The notes: a model not told the origin generated them from the letters alone. A stretch of DNA of 64,000 nt from Streptomyces sp. yr375 (GCF_900110755.1 NZ_FOFF01000020.1:1-64000), one strand, 5' to 3'. Positions 23,920-32,849 are shown, counted from the first letter of the stretch. Made by a program: numbers and translations.

Positions 23920-26706
23920 CTACAGTACGAACGTCGCTCCGCGTGCCGTGCTCACCACCCTCTCCCCGTCGGCCCGTGCGAGCAGTCCGGCGCTCACCCA
24001 CGCGTCCACCACGCTCCGTACCCGCGTGACGAGCGCGCTCTTGGACGCGAACGGCGCCGCCGCCCACACCTCGTCGAGGAGGGTCGTGCGGTCGGCCTTC
24101 GCCGGGTTGGCCACGCCCGAGTCGCTGGTGCCGAACACCACCCGGGGTTCGGCCCTGCGCACATACGCGTGCGTCGGGTCCTCGGTGCCCTCGTGGAAGG
24201 GGGCGAACTCGGTGCCGTCGAGCGTGAAGTGCAGCGGCTTCCCGCTCACCGGCGTGAGGGAGGGCAGCAGATCGCCGGAGAGTGCCGCGTTGCGGTAGAG
24301 GCCGAACTGCATATACGTGGTGGCGGAGTTGCGGGCGACCAGGTTGACCGGACCGAGGAACAGGCTTTGCAGGGAAGGGTCGTCGAGCGCCTTCTCCACC
24401 CGCAGCCGGAACGGCATCGCCACCCGGACGACGTCCCCGTCCCGCCAGGTCCGGGACACCGTGAAGTAACTGCCCGGCGCAGGCGTCCCGTTGACGCTCC
24501 GCCCGTTGACCGTCACCCGGAACCCGGCCGTCGCCCAGACCGGCACCCGCAGCCGCAGCGCGAACGTCGAGGTGCGTCCCCGGACCGTCAGCGTGCTGCC
24601 CTGCTCGCGCGGGAAGTCGGTGCTCTGCGCGACCGTGACGCCCCGCTCGGTCCAGGTGAGCGTGGCCGGGCTGTAGAGGTTGACGTACAGCGCGCTGCCG
24701 TCGGCCGCCTTGAAGTACACCGAGTCCTGGTACTTGGTGGCGCTCTCCATGCCGGTGCCCTCGCAGCAGGTCGTGCCCTGCTTGGGCGTGTAGTCGCGCA
24801 CCGTGCCGGGCGCGAGCCCGATGAAGTACGTGACCAGCGGTTTCTCCGCGTCCGGGGTGTCCTGCCGGGAGCCGAGGACCTGGTTGTACAGGGCCCGCTC
24901 GTAGTAGTCCATGTACGCCGGATCCTGGTCGTGGAAGAACAGGGTCCGGCTCAGCTTCAGCAGGTTGTACGCGCAGCACGTCTCGGCGGTGACGCCGTCG
25001 ATGGTCCCCGCGATGACGTCCCGCGCCTTCCAGAACTCGCCCTGGCTGGTGCCGCCGATGCCGTACATGCGGTGCGGTACGACCATGGCCCAGAAGTTCT
25101 TCGCGGCGGTGAGGTACCGCGTCTCGCCCGTCGCGTCGTACAGCCGCACCAGCCCGGTGAAGATCGGGATGTGCTGGTTGGCGTGCAGCCCGTCGAGCGT
25201 GTCGGTGTTCGCCGCGCACGCGTCGATAAGCTTGTCGAGGTCGAACAGCCGGGCCAGCGCGAGGTGTTGGGCCTTGCCGGACAGCGCGTGCAGATCGCAG
25301 ATCGCCTCGACGATGCCGCCGAACTCGCCGCTGGAGAAGATGCCCCACATGCGCTGGAGCGTGGCCGCGGGCAGCTTCGACAGCCGGGCGTACATCCAGT
25401 CGCACATCCCCGACGCCAGGTCGAGCGCGCGCTCGTCGTCGGTGGCGAGGTAGGCGTCCAGCAGACCCCGCAGGATCTTGTGGGCGGTGTAGTAGGGCGC
25501 CCACACCTTGGTGTAGTCGGAGCCGGTCATCGACTCCAACTGGATGAACTGGGTCTCCGGGTAGGCCGCGAGGAACCCGGGGTGGCTGGGCCCGCCCCAG
25601 GTGCGGCGCAGGGTGGCGGTCAGGCCGCGCCCCGAGGCGTCGGCGAACGTGCCGCCCGAGGTCTCGTCGAAGGCGTAGGAGGCGAGGTCGCCGGGCGTGC
25701 GGCGGTCCTGCAACTGCGCGACCTCGGCGGCGGTCAGGGCCCGCGACCACACGTCGAAGCCGCCGAAGGCGCCCGCGAAGACCGGGTCGGAGGCGTAGTG
25801 GGACCGGCCGAGCCAGTTGCCGGTGAGGGTGCCGAGGGCGGCCGGGGTGAGGGACATCGCGGTGTTGCGGGCCACGGCCCTGCCGTCGACGTACAGCGTC
25901 CCGGTGCCCGCGGCGATGGTCACCGCGAGGTGGCTCCACCGGTTCAGGGGCAGCGCGGCGGTGCCGTCGAGCCCCTGCTCGCCGCCCGCCCCGCCGGTGG
26001 TGACGGCGAACCGGGGCACACCGCTCGCGTTGCGCGCGGCCAGGTACAGGTACCGGGTGGTGTCGTTGCCGCAGTCGAGGATCCGGGTCCAGTCGGCGTC
26101 GTGGGTGGGCTTCACCCAGGCGGCGAGGGTGACCTCCGCCGCGCCGCCGAGGACACCGGACGGCAGGTCGACGTACTGGTAGGAGCCGCGTACGTTTTCC
26201 GCCGCCGTACCGAACCGGCCGGCGACGCTCAGCACGGTCGGCTCGCGGCGCAGCGCCTCGCGCACCTCCGTCAGCGCGTCGATCGCCGTGCGGATCTTGT
26301 CGGCGAACACCTGCTCGCCGGTGCTCGCGTACGCCTGGGACAGCATTGTGAGGAAGTGCCCGGTGTAGTGGCCGCGCAGGTTGCCGTTGGCCTCGCCGTC
26401 CAGGCCCTCCCAGCCGCCGGGGGCGACCGCGCCGAGCGTGGCGCGGCCGGCGTTGGCGCGGAAGACCTGGAGCAGCCGGTTCACGTCGTAGCCACGGGCG
26501 TGGTCGAGCATCAGACGGCGCTTGTCGGCGAAGAGCCCGGGGCCGAGCGCGACGTCCTGGAGGGGGAAGGGCTGGAGGGCCCAGGCGGCCGGCGGCGGGA
26601 GGACGGCCGCCGCGGCTTCGGCGGCCGCGGTGCCGGCGAGTGGGGGGACGGCCGCCGCGAGGATCGCGCTCTGGAGAAGGGTCCGTCTGCTGAGGGGCGG
26701 TGCCAT
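23920..26706 (-). CDS. Secreted GH127 (DUF1680) beta-L-arabinofuranosidase-like enzyme with inserted LamG domain
   Basis: A 928-aa enzyme with a twin-arginine signal (PPLSRRTLLQSAILAAA). GH127 enzymes use a zinc-bound cysteine nucleophile. The matching residues are here: Glu575-x-Cys577 in AETCCAYNLLK and Cys647-Cys648 in GTTCCEGTG, corresponding to the Glu/Cys and Cys-Cys zinc ligands of HypBA1. A concanavalin/LamG-like domain (about 167-350: AEVTLAAWVKP ... NRWSHLAVT ... GTLYVDGRAV ... FDVWSRALTAAEVAQL) is inserted within the N-terminal part of the catalytic module. ATG 26706 follows GGAGGAA. Likely trims arabinose from plant glycans. Confidence 0.88.
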   Translation of the reverse strand: MAPPLSRRTLLQSAILAAAVPPLAGTAAAEAAAAVLPPPAAWALQPFPLQDVALGPGLFADKRRLMLDHARGYDVNRLLQVFRANAGRATLGAVAPGGWEGLDGEANGNLRGHYTGHFLTMLSQAYASTGEQVFADKIRTAIDALTEVREALRREPTVLSVAGRFGTAAENVRGSYQYVDLPSGVLGGAAEVTLAAWVKPTHDADWTRILDCGNDTTRYLYLAARNASGVPRFAVTTGGAGGEQGLDGTAALPLNRWSHLAVTIAAGTGTLYVDGRAVARNTAMSLTPAALGTLTGNWLGRSHYASDPVFAGAFGGFDVWSRALTAAEVAQLQDRRTPGDLASYAFDETSGGTFADASGRGLTATLRRTWGGPSHPGFLAAYPETQFIQLESMTGSDYTKVWAPYYTAHKILRGLLDAYLATDDERALDLASGMCDWMYARLSKLPAATLQRMWGIFSSGEFGGIVEAICDLHALSGKAQHLALARLFDLDKLIDACAANTDTLDGLHANQHIPIFTGLVRLYDATGETRYLTAAKNFWAMVVPHRMYGIGGTSQGEFWKARDVIAGTIDGVTAETCCAYNLLKLSRTLFFHDQDPAYMDYYERALYNQVLGSRQDTPDAEKPLVTYFIGLAPGTVRDYTPKQGTTCCEGTGMESATKYQDSVYFKAADGSALYVNLYSPATLTWTERGVTVAQSTDFPREQGSTLTVRGRTSTFALRLRVPVWATAGFRVTVNGRSVNGTPAPGSYFTVSRTWRDGDVVRVAMPFRLRVEKALDDPSLQSLFLGPVNLVARNSATTYMQFGLYRNAALSGDLLPSLTPVSGKPLHFTLDGTEFAPFHEGTEDPTHAYVRRAEPRVVFGTSDSGVANPAKADRTTLLDEVWAAAPFASKSALVTRVRSVVDAWVSAGLLARADGERVVSTARGATFVL

Positions 26707-26742
26707 GGGGGTGTTCCTCCGGTCCGCAATGCATCGGGTGAC

Positions 26743-26773
26743 GTTCGCGATCACGATGTTCGATATCGCGAAC
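26743..26773. promoter_or_regulatory. Overlapping inverted repeats upstream of the GH127 gene
   Basis: GTTCGCGAT (26743-26751) and ATCGCGAAC (26765-26773) form a perfect 9-bp inverted repeat, 37 bp upstream of the GH127 start. A shorter pair, GTTCG (26758-26762) with CGAAC (26769-26773), shares the right arm. The site has the look of an IclR- or GntR-type operator. No such regulator is encoded nearby. Confidence 0.5.
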
Positions 26774-26860
26774 GGTGTGCGAATGATCGACCAGACGCTA
26801 GAGGCGAGGACGGGAACACGTCAACGGTCCTGACAGGACCGGAAGTTGCGGACGGGAAGG

Positions 26861-27337
26861 CTACGTGGCGGCGGCCCGCCCGATCGACTCCACGAGCGGC
26901 AGCAGCCGGTACGGCACCCGTTCCCGCAGGGCCACCTCGGTGCGGGTGCGGACCACGCCGGGCACGCTGATGAGCTTCTGGATCACGTCCTCCAGGTGCG
27001 CGTTGTCGCGCGCCACCACCCGGGTGACGAGGTCGCCGCCGCCGGTGATCGAGAACGCCTCGACGATCTCCGGTACGGCGGCCAGCGCGTCGCCCACGTC
27101 GTCCAGGTGGCCCTGGGTGACCTCGATGTGCACGAACGCGAGCACCGGGTGGCCCAGCGCGGCGGGGGAGAGGGACGGCGCCGTGCCCGTGATCACGCCG
27201 TCCCGCTCCAGCCGGTCGAGGCGGGCCTGCAAGGTGCCGCGCGCGACGCCGAGGAGCCGGGCGTACTCCCGCACGCTGGTGCGCGGCTGCTCGAGCAGCA
27301 GCCGCAGAATCCGGGTGTCCAGCTCGTCCACGGGCAT
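26861..27337 (-). CDS. Lrp/AsnC family transcriptional regulator
   Basis: A 158-aa regulator: N-terminal HTH (LDTRILRLLLEQPRTSVREYARLLGVARGTLQARLDRLERDGVI, about 6-49) and C-terminal RAM ligand/oligomer domain (VLAFVHIEVTQG ... AFSITGGGDLVTRVVARD ... TRTEVALRERVPYRLLPL). ATG 27337 has GAGGAGG upstream. It starts 44 bp after the end of the MHS transporter gene on the same strand, so the two are probably co-transcribed and the regulator may respond to the transported amino or organic acid. Confidence 0.9.
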   Translation of the reverse strand: MPVDELDTRILRLLLEQPRTSVREYARLLGVARGTLQARLDRLERDGVITGTAPSLSPAALGHPVLAFVHIEVTQGHLDDVGDALAAVPEIVEAFSITGGGDLVTRVVARDNAHLEDVIQKLISVPGVVRTRTEVALRERVPYRLLPLVESIGRAAAT

Positions 27338-27381
27338 GGCCCCGGCCTCCTCGTACGTACGTGACCAGCGCCGACTGTACG

Positions 27382-28764
27382 TCAGACGGCGAACTCGTGG
27401 TCGCGTGTCTCCGGCAGGGCCAGCAGGCACAACAGGCTCACCAGGCACAGTCCGCCGGTGTAGAAGCCGAGCACCAGCGGCGATCCCCAGTGACTGTTGA
27501 GCCAGGTGGCGACCAGTGGGGCGAAGCCGCCGCCGAGGGTGTTGGCGAGGATGAAGGCCGCGGACGCGCCGGTGTACCGCAGCCGGGCCGGGAACAGCTC
27601 GGGCAGGAAGGCCGCCACCGGCGAGAACATCAGCGCCAGCAGCACCAGCCCGACCGTGTACGCCCCGGTGATCACCCAGCCGTCGCGCGTGCTGAGCGAG
27701 GCGTACATGGGCACCGCCCACAGCACACTGCCGACGGCTCCGGTCAGCATCACCGGGCGGCGGCCGATCCGGTCGGCCAGCCTGGCGGCCGGCAGGGTGA
27801 CCGCGATACCGGCCGCCGCGCCGACGCTCGCCGCCGTCAGCATCGTGTTGCGGGAGATGCCGAGTGCCTGCGGCGCGTACGACAGGCTGTAGACGATCGT
27901 GAGGTAGTAGACCGCCGAGCCGCCCAGCGCCGCGCCGATGCCGAGCAGCAGCCGGCCGGGATACCGGGTGACCAGCGTGCCGAGCGGGAAACGGGACTCG
28001 GGGGCCGGTGCTCCCTCGGGTCTCGGCGCGGACGCCTCCGCCGGTGTGAACGCGGGTGACTCGGAGACCGTCGCGCGCACCCACAGGCCGACCACCACGA
28101 GCACCGCGCTGAGCAGGAACGGGATCCGCCAGGTCCAGTCGGTGAAGGCGTCGCGGCCGCCGATGTTCAGGGTGGGCAGGATGACCGCGGTGGACAGCAG
28201 GAAGCCGAGCGAGGGCCCGGCGTTCGGGATGGACGCGTACAGCGCACGGCGTCCCGGCGGCGCGTGTTCCGCCGCGAGCAGCACCGCGCCGCCCCACTCG
28301 CCGCCCATGCTGACGCCCTGGAGCAGACGGAGCGTCACCAGCAGGACGGGGGCGAGGAGTCCGGCGGTCTCGTACGTCGGGAGCAGTCCGACGCCGACCG
28401 TCGCCACGCCCATCAGCATCAGGGAGAGGAACAGCGCCCGGCGCCGGCCGAGCCGGTCGCCGATCGTCCCGAACAGGGCGACGCCCACCGGGCGGGCCAC
28501 GAAGGCAGCGGCGAACGTGAGGAACGCGGCCAGCGAGGAGACGGTCGCGTTGCCCGACGGGAAGAAGGCGGGGCCGAGGACGAGCGCGCTGGCCGTGCCG
28601 TACACGGCGAAGTCGTAGTACTCGATCGTCGTGCCGACCAGGCTCGCGACGGCGACGCGCGGCGCCGGGGTCGCGGTGGGCGCGGCGGGCGCTTCGGCTC
28701 CGCTGGGGGCCGCCGCCGTCGGGGAAACGGCCTTGAGGGTGGTATTGGGCGGTAATTGAGGCAT
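27382..28764 (-). CDS. MHS-family major facilitator (metabolite:H+ symporter)
   Basis: A 460-aa transporter with 12 predicted membrane helices. Features of the metabolite:H+ symporter group are present: VGTTIEYYDFAVYG in helix 1, GDRLGRRRAL in loop 2-3, and LRLLQGVSMGGEWGGAVLLAAEHAP in helix 4. Relatives carry shikimate, citrate, alpha-ketoglutarate, proline or betaine. The first ~35 residues are an Ala/Pro-rich cytoplasmic leader. It is divergent from the aryl-acid biosynthetic cluster across a 446-bp gap and followed by an Lrp-type regulator; a link to the cluster is possible but not shown. Confidence 0.87.
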   Translation of the reverse strand: MPQLPPNTTLKAVSPTAAAPSGAEAPAAPTATPAPRVAVASLVGTTIEYYDFAVYGTASALVLGPAFFPSGNATVSSLAAFLTFAAAFVARPVGVALFGTIGDRLGRRRALFLSLMLMGVATVGVGLLPTYETAGLLAPVLLVTLRLLQGVSMGGEWGGAVLLAAEHAPPGRRALYASIPNAGPSLGFLLSTAVILPTLNIGGRDAFTDWTWRIPFLLSAVLVVVGLWVRATVSESPAFTPAEASAPRPEGAPAPESRFPLGTLVTRYPGRLLLGIGAALGGSAVYYLTIVYSLSYAPQALGISRNTMLTAASVGAAAGIAVTLPAARLADRIGRRPVMLTGAVGSVLWAVPMYASLSTRDGWVITGAYTVGLVLLALMFSPVAAFLPELFPARLRYTGASAAFILANTLGGGFAPLVATWLNSHWGSPLVLGFYTGGLCLVSLLCLLALPETRDHEFAV

Positions 28765-29210
28765 GGGGAGTCACTTCCGATACGCCCGGGTCCGGGCGAT
28801 TGCTCGGTCCGGGCACGAATGGGGAGGGAAGGCCTCGCATGTAACACGAACAGGGGTGCCCCTGTCACCTCGTGCGGTAATTCAATTTAGGCCCAGAAGG
28901 CCTCTTCGCCTAATTCGCGGCCTCTTTACACGTGACATCGGCAATAAAGCGCAGAAAACGCCCGAACGGCATCATCTAGCCGTGTCAACCCGCCTGACCT
29001 GTCAACTCGCTGTCGGATACTCATGCGTTGGGCCGTATGAATATTGGAAGGCGGTCACACCTTGCCAATCGCTGATCACGCACGGAATGCTGAGGCGGGG
29101 GAACTTGAAAGTTCTACGACCATCGTTTTTCGGACATGGCGACCGCATGGAGCTGCTTCCGGTCCGGCTTTCCTGAAAAGCGGTCTCCAGGCTGGGAAGG
29201 CGTATTACCC
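28765..29210. other. Divergent intergenic region before the biosynthetic cluster
   Basis: 446 bp without a convincing gene. From about 28865 to 29135 it is markedly A+T-richer than its surroundings and holds many stop codons. It must contain the promoters of the MHS transporter (-) and of the 3,4-AHBA operon (+). A short palindromic patch AGGCCCAGAAGGCCT lies at about 28889-28903. No regulator-binding motif I can name is evident, and no ncRNA could be supported. Confidence 0.5.
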
Positions 29211-30041
29211 GTGCTGAAAACCGGCAAGCTATTGCGCATTAGAAGACTTTCGCTGGCGGGGGACGGCCGGCATCTGTTCGTGCCGCTCGACCACAGCGTT
29301 TCGGACGGCCCGATCGTCCCCGCCGACAAGTGGGACGACCTGTTGCGCGCGCTGGTGGACGGCGGCGCCGACGGGATCATCGTCCACAAGGGACGTGCCC
29401 GCGCCTTCGCGCCGGACATCCTCAAACGCTGCGCGCTGGTGGTGCATCTGAGCGCGAGCACCGCCTGCTCCACCGACGTCAACGCCAAGGTTCTGGTCGG
29501 CGACGTCGAGGAGGCGGTGCAGCTCGGCGCGGACGCGGTGAGCGTCCATGTGAACATCGGCTCCGACACCGAGGCGCAGCAGCTCGCCGATCTGGGGGCG
29601 GTGGCTCGTTCCTGCGACACGTGGGGCATGCCGCTGATCGCGATGGTCTACCCTCGCGGCCCGCGGATCGACGACCCCCGTGACCCGGCCCTCCTCGCCC
29701 ATGTGGTCAACGTGGCCGCCGACCTGGGCGCGGACATGGTGAAGACCTCCGTCGCGCTGCCGGTGGAGCGGATGGCCGAAGTGGTGGCCAACAGTCCGCT
29801 GCCGGTGCTCGCGGCCGGCGGTCCGCCGGACGACTCCGACCTGGTCGAGTACGGCACCGCGGTGATGGCCTCGGGTTGCAGCGGGCTCGCCATCGGCCGC
29901 CGGATCTTCTCCTCGCCCAACCCCTATGCCCTGGTCTCCCGGCTCGCCGCCGTCGTGCACGGCGCGGGCGGGCTGGCCGCGGACATGAGCATGACCCCCT
30001 CAACCAGCAATTACCCGACGATCGTGGCAGGTGTCGCATGA
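29211..30041 (+). CDS. griI: GriI-type aldolase (ADH-synthase family), first step to 3-amino-4-hydroxybenzoate
   Basis: A 276-aa DhnA/class I aldolase-type enzyme. FVPLDHSVSDGP near the N-terminus and GADMVKTSVALPVE, carrying the Schiff-base lysine, are the family signatures, with AAGGPP later. In grixazone and cremeomycin pathways this enzyme joins L-aspartate-4-semialdehyde to dihydroxyacetone phosphate to form a C7 sugar-like product. The directly coupled GriH-type gene removes doubt about a general aldolase role. GTG 29211 has GGGAAGG 10 nt upstream and gives the expected family N-terminus; a start at 29136 would add 25 residues including a TTA codon. Confidence 0.85.
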   Translation: MLKTGKLLRIRRLSLAGDGRHLFVPLDHSVSDGPIVPADKWDDLLRALVDGGADGIIVHKGRARAFAPDILKRCALVVHLSASTACSTDVNAKVLVGDVEEAVQLGADAVSVHVNIGSDTEAQQLADLGAVARSCDTWGMPLIAMVYPRGPRIDDPRDPALLAHVVNVAADLGADMVKTSVALPVERMAEVVANSPLPVLAAGGPPDDSDLVEYGTAVMASGCSGLAIGRRIFSSPNPYALVSRLAAVVHGAGGLAADMSMTPSTSNYPTIVAGVA

Positions 30042-31291
30042 GGTTCGCGTGGATCGATCTCCGTGAAGTCCCCCGTACGCAGCTCGAATCGGTGGTGGAC
30101 GCAGCCGTCCACGCCCGGATGGCGGGAGTGCTCTCCGCCGACGCGGAGCTGCTGGCCACACTCCCCCCGACCATCACCAGAGTCCTGGCCGCCGACGGCG
30201 CGCCCACGGCAGCGGTGACGGCCGGCGGCAAGAAGCCCGGCGACAAGGAGACGAAGGACGCCGCAAGCCCGAAGGACGGCGCGGGCGCGAAGGACGCCAA
30301 GGAGAGCAAGGAGGGCAAGGAGGGCAAGCCCGCCGGTGTCGACCTCCTGCTGCGGACGTTCCACACCCAGGACGAGCTGGACGCCCTCGCCGCGGCCAAC
30401 CGCGCCACCGGCACGGCTACGGGCACCGGCACCGCCCCCGCCACGCCCGTCGTCGGCTTCATCGGCGTACGGGACGACCGCACCCTGCGACTGTCGTGCT
30501 CGGGCGCCATGGCACTGCCCTACACCGTCATCCACTTCGCCGACCCGACCAAGATCCCCCTGGAGATCGTGCTCGCCGCGGCCGAGTCCGCCGAGGGCAA
30601 GCTGGTGACCGTCGTCGACGGCCTGGAAGAGGCGGCGATCGTCTTCGACGTCCTCGAACGCGGCTCGGACGGCATCCTGTTCACCCCCCGCTCCGCCGAC
30701 GACGTGTTCGCGCTGGCCCGCCTGCTGGAGGCCACCACGCCCCAACTGGAGCTCTCCACCCTGACGGTGGAGAGCATCCGGCACGTCGGACTCGGCGACC
30801 GGGTCTGCGTGGACACCTGCTCGCACTTCGAGGAGGACGAGGGCATCCTCGTCGGCTCGTACTCCTCCGGGTTCGTGCTGTGCTGCAGCGAGACCCACCC
30901 GCTGCCCTACATGCCGACCAGGCCGTTCCGGGTCAACGCCGGTGCCCTGCACTCGTACACGCTCGGCCCCGACAACCGCACCAACTACCTCAGCGAGGTC
31001 GGTTCCGGCAGCGCCCTGCTCGCGGTCGGCGCCGACGGACGCACCCGCCGGGTGGTGGTCGGCCGGGCGAAGCTGGAGTCCCGCCCGCTGCTGGAGATCC
31101 GCACCCACGCCGAGGACGGCCGACTGGTCAGCCTCACCGTGCAGGACGACTGGCACGTCCGGGTGCTCGGCCCCGGCGGCAAGGTCCTCAACGTCACCGA
31201 ACTCCGGGCGGGCGACGAACTGCTCGGCTACCTGGCCGCCGACAAGCGCCATGTCGGCCTGCCCATCGGCGAGTTCTGCAAGGAGGTCTGA
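30038..31291 (+). CDS. griH: GriH-type 3-dehydroquinate synthase II homologue, forms 3-amino-4-hydroxybenzoate
   Basis: A 417-aa member of the archaeal-type dehydroquinate synthase II family (MRFAWIDLRE; GDRVCVDTCSHFEEDEGILVGS; RPFRVNAGALHSYTL; YLSEVGSG). GriH cyclises the C7 product of GriI to 3,4-AHBA. An insertion of about 40 residues, Lys/Asp/Gly/Ala-rich and repetitive (about 64-101), separates two conserved parts and looks like a disordered loop. ATG overlaps the GriI stop (30038-30041). Together the two genes supply the aromatic starter for the cluster. Confidence 0.85.
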   Translation: MRFAWIDLREVPRTQLESVVDAAVHARMAGVLSADAELLATLPPTITRVLAADGAPTAAVTAGGKKPGDKETKDAASPKDGAGAKDAKESKEGKEGKPAGVDLLLRTFHTQDELDALAAANRATGTATGTGTAPATPVVGFIGVRDDRTLRLSCSGAMALPYTVIHFADPTKIPLEIVLAAAESAEGKLVTVVDGLEEAAIVFDVLERGSDGILFTPRSADDVFALARLLEATTPQLELSTLTVESIRHVGLGDRVCVDTCSHFEEDEGILVGSYSSGFVLCCSETHPLPYMPTRPFRVNAGALHSYTLGPDNRTNYLSEVGSGSALLAVGADGRTRRVVVGRAKLESRPLLEIRTHAEDGRLVSLTVQDDWHVRVLGPGGKVLNVTELRAGDELLGYLAADKRHVGLPIGEFCKEV

Positions 31292-31297
31292 GGCCCG

Positions 31298-32728
31298 ATG
31301 GGCGAGCACCTGCCGGTCCCCGGCACGGACGACAACGGCGACGACGGGATGGGACCGCTGCTCCGGCGTCTCCTCGAGGCACAGGACGACCGCCTCCCCT
31401 ACCTGAATCACCGTCAGGAGACCGTGACCCGGGGCGAGTTGCGCGAACGGGTGGCCAAACAGGCTGCCGTGTTCGCCGGATACGGCATCGGCCCCGCCAG
31501 CACGGTCGGGCTGCGCACCCCGCCCAGCTTCACCCAGGTCGAGGTGCTCCTCGCGCTGTGGCGGCTCGGCGCGCAGGTGCTGCTCTTCGACTTCCGGCTC
31601 AAACCGGCCGAGGTCGCCGCGCTGTGCGCCTCCTGCCGGCCGCAGTTCATGGTGAGCGCCGGCACCAACGTCCAGGCCACCTTCGGCTTCCGCTCCGAGT
31701 GCGAGGTCGTCACCGAACGCCAGGGCGGCGGCCGGCCGGCCGGCACCGACCACCGGCTGGTGCAGTTCAGCTCGGGCTCCACCGGACGGCCCAAGGTGAT
31801 CGGCCGCACCGCGCGGTCGCTCGCCGCCGAGGTCGACCGGTTCACCCGGATCCCCGGCATGCCGGGCCCGGGCGACAAGCTGCTGCTGCTCAGCTCGACC
31901 GCGCACAGCTTCGGCCTGGTCGCGGGGCTGCTGCACTCGCTCGCGGCCGGGGTCTCGGTGGTCTTCGCGCCCCGGATCTCCGCCCGCGACATCCTGCGCA
32001 CCGCCGTCGACCACCAGATCACCGCCCTGTTCGGGGTGCCGATGCACTACGAACTGCTCGCCGCCGCCATCGATCCCCCCGCCCTGCCCGACCTGCGGGT
32101 CGCGGTCTCGGGCGGGGAACTGATGCCCCCTGCGGTGGCGGCACGCTTCACCGAACGCTACGGGGTGAACGTCGGCGAGTCCTACGGGACCACCGAGACC
32201 GGGGTGGTCGCCATGGACACCGGCGGCACCCTGCGCCCCGCGGTCGGCCGGGCCGCCCCGGGCGTCGTCCTGCGCGAGCACCAGGGCGAACTGGACGTCG
32301 CCCTCGACCAGTCGCCGTACCTCTTCGACACCGGCGGCGGCCAGTACGCGGACGGCTGGCTGCACACCCGGGACCGGGCCACCACCGACGCCGCCGGGGC
32401 GGTCACGGTGCACGGCCGCGCCGACTCCCTCGTCGTCATCGGCGGCCTCAAGGTGGACCTCGTCGAGGTGGAGAACGTACTCCGCGACCACCCGGCCGTC
32501 GAACAGGCGGTCCTGGTCCACGAGGGCGTGACCGAGGCGTACGTCTCGGTGACCGCCGGGGCAGGGCAGCCGACCGCCGAGGAACTGCTGCGCTGGTGCC
32601 GGGAGCGGCTGGCCGACTACAAACTGCCGCGCGTCATCCGCCTGTTGGACACCCTGCCCCGCACCTCCAACGGAAAGCTGCTGCGCCAGGCGGCGGCCCT
32701 CCAGGCCGCCGCGACGGACGGCGCGTAA
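31298..32728 (+). CDS. Adenylate-forming aryl acid ligase (probable 3,4-AHBA:ACP/CoA ligase)
   Basis: A 476-aa class I adenylate-forming enzyme, short like acyl-ACP or benzoate-type ligases. Motifs: QFSSGSTGRPKVIGR (P-loop), SYGTTETG (A5), LHTRDRA (A7 with Asp) and PRTSNGKLLR with the catalytic Lys (A10). It lies 6 bp after the 3,4-AHBA synthase gene and is followed by two ACP genes, so activation of 3,4-AHBA and loading onto an ACP is the likely job. A GGAGG stands 13 nt before the ATG, a little far, suggesting partial coupling. Confidence 0.82.
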   Translation: MGEHLPVPGTDDNGDDGMGPLLRRLLEAQDDRLPYLNHRQETVTRGELRERVAKQAAVFAGYGIGPASTVGLRTPPSFTQVEVLLALWRLGAQVLLFDFRLKPAEVAALCASCRPQFMVSAGTNVQATFGFRSECEVVTERQGGGRPAGTDHRLVQFSSGSTGRPKVIGRTARSLAAEVDRFTRIPGMPGPGDKLLLLSSTAHSFGLVAGLLHSLAAGVSVVFAPRISARDILRTAVDHQITALFGVPMHYELLAAAIDPPALPDLRVAVSGGELMPPAVAARFTERYGVNVGESYGTTETGVVAMDTGGTLRPAVGRAAPGVVLREHQGELDVALDQSPYLFDTGGGQYADGWLHTRDRATTDAAGAVTVHGRADSLVVIGGLKVDLVEVENVLRDHPAVEQAVLVHEGVTEAYVSVTAGAGQPTAEELLRWCRERLADYKLPRVIRLLDTLPRTSNGKLLRQAAALQAAATDGA

Positions 32729-32849
32729 CTCCCGCCTTAAGCTGCCCTGTTGCGAACCACACTGTGTGAACTGCCCTGAGCGTACCGCCCTGTTGTGAAC
32801 ACCTCTTGCCGAACCCCACTTTCCGACCCTTCACGTGGAGACACCGATC
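32729..32849 (+). promoter_or_regulatory. 121-bp gap with near-repeats; possible internal promoter
   Basis: The only real gap in the cluster. GCCCTGTTGCGAAC (32744-32757) recurs with one change at 32787-32800, and CACACTGTGTG (32758-32768) between them is a short palindrome. Repeats spaced 43 bp apart around a palindrome could serve a regulator or be an internal promoter for the PKS genes. No terminator is evident. Confidence 0.35.

Noticed and set aside
23818..26970. 1050-aa open frame on the + strand over the GH127 gene
   Set aside because: The - strand has a TAT signal and the GH127 catalytic Cys/Glu set; the + strand reading has no recognisable domain.
29136..29210. Longer N-terminus for the GriI-type gene with a TTA codon
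   Set aside because: No Shine-Dalgarno precedes ATG 29136 and the family N-terminus fits GTG 29211, so bldA control cannot be claimed.
29211..30041. General fructose-bisphosphate or autoinducer-2 aldolase
   Set aside because: Direct coupling to a GriH-type gene makes the 3,4-AHBA role far more likely.
30011..32521. 836-aa antisense frame across the 3,4-AHBA genes
   Set aside because: It overlaps enzymes with complete motifs and has atypical composition.
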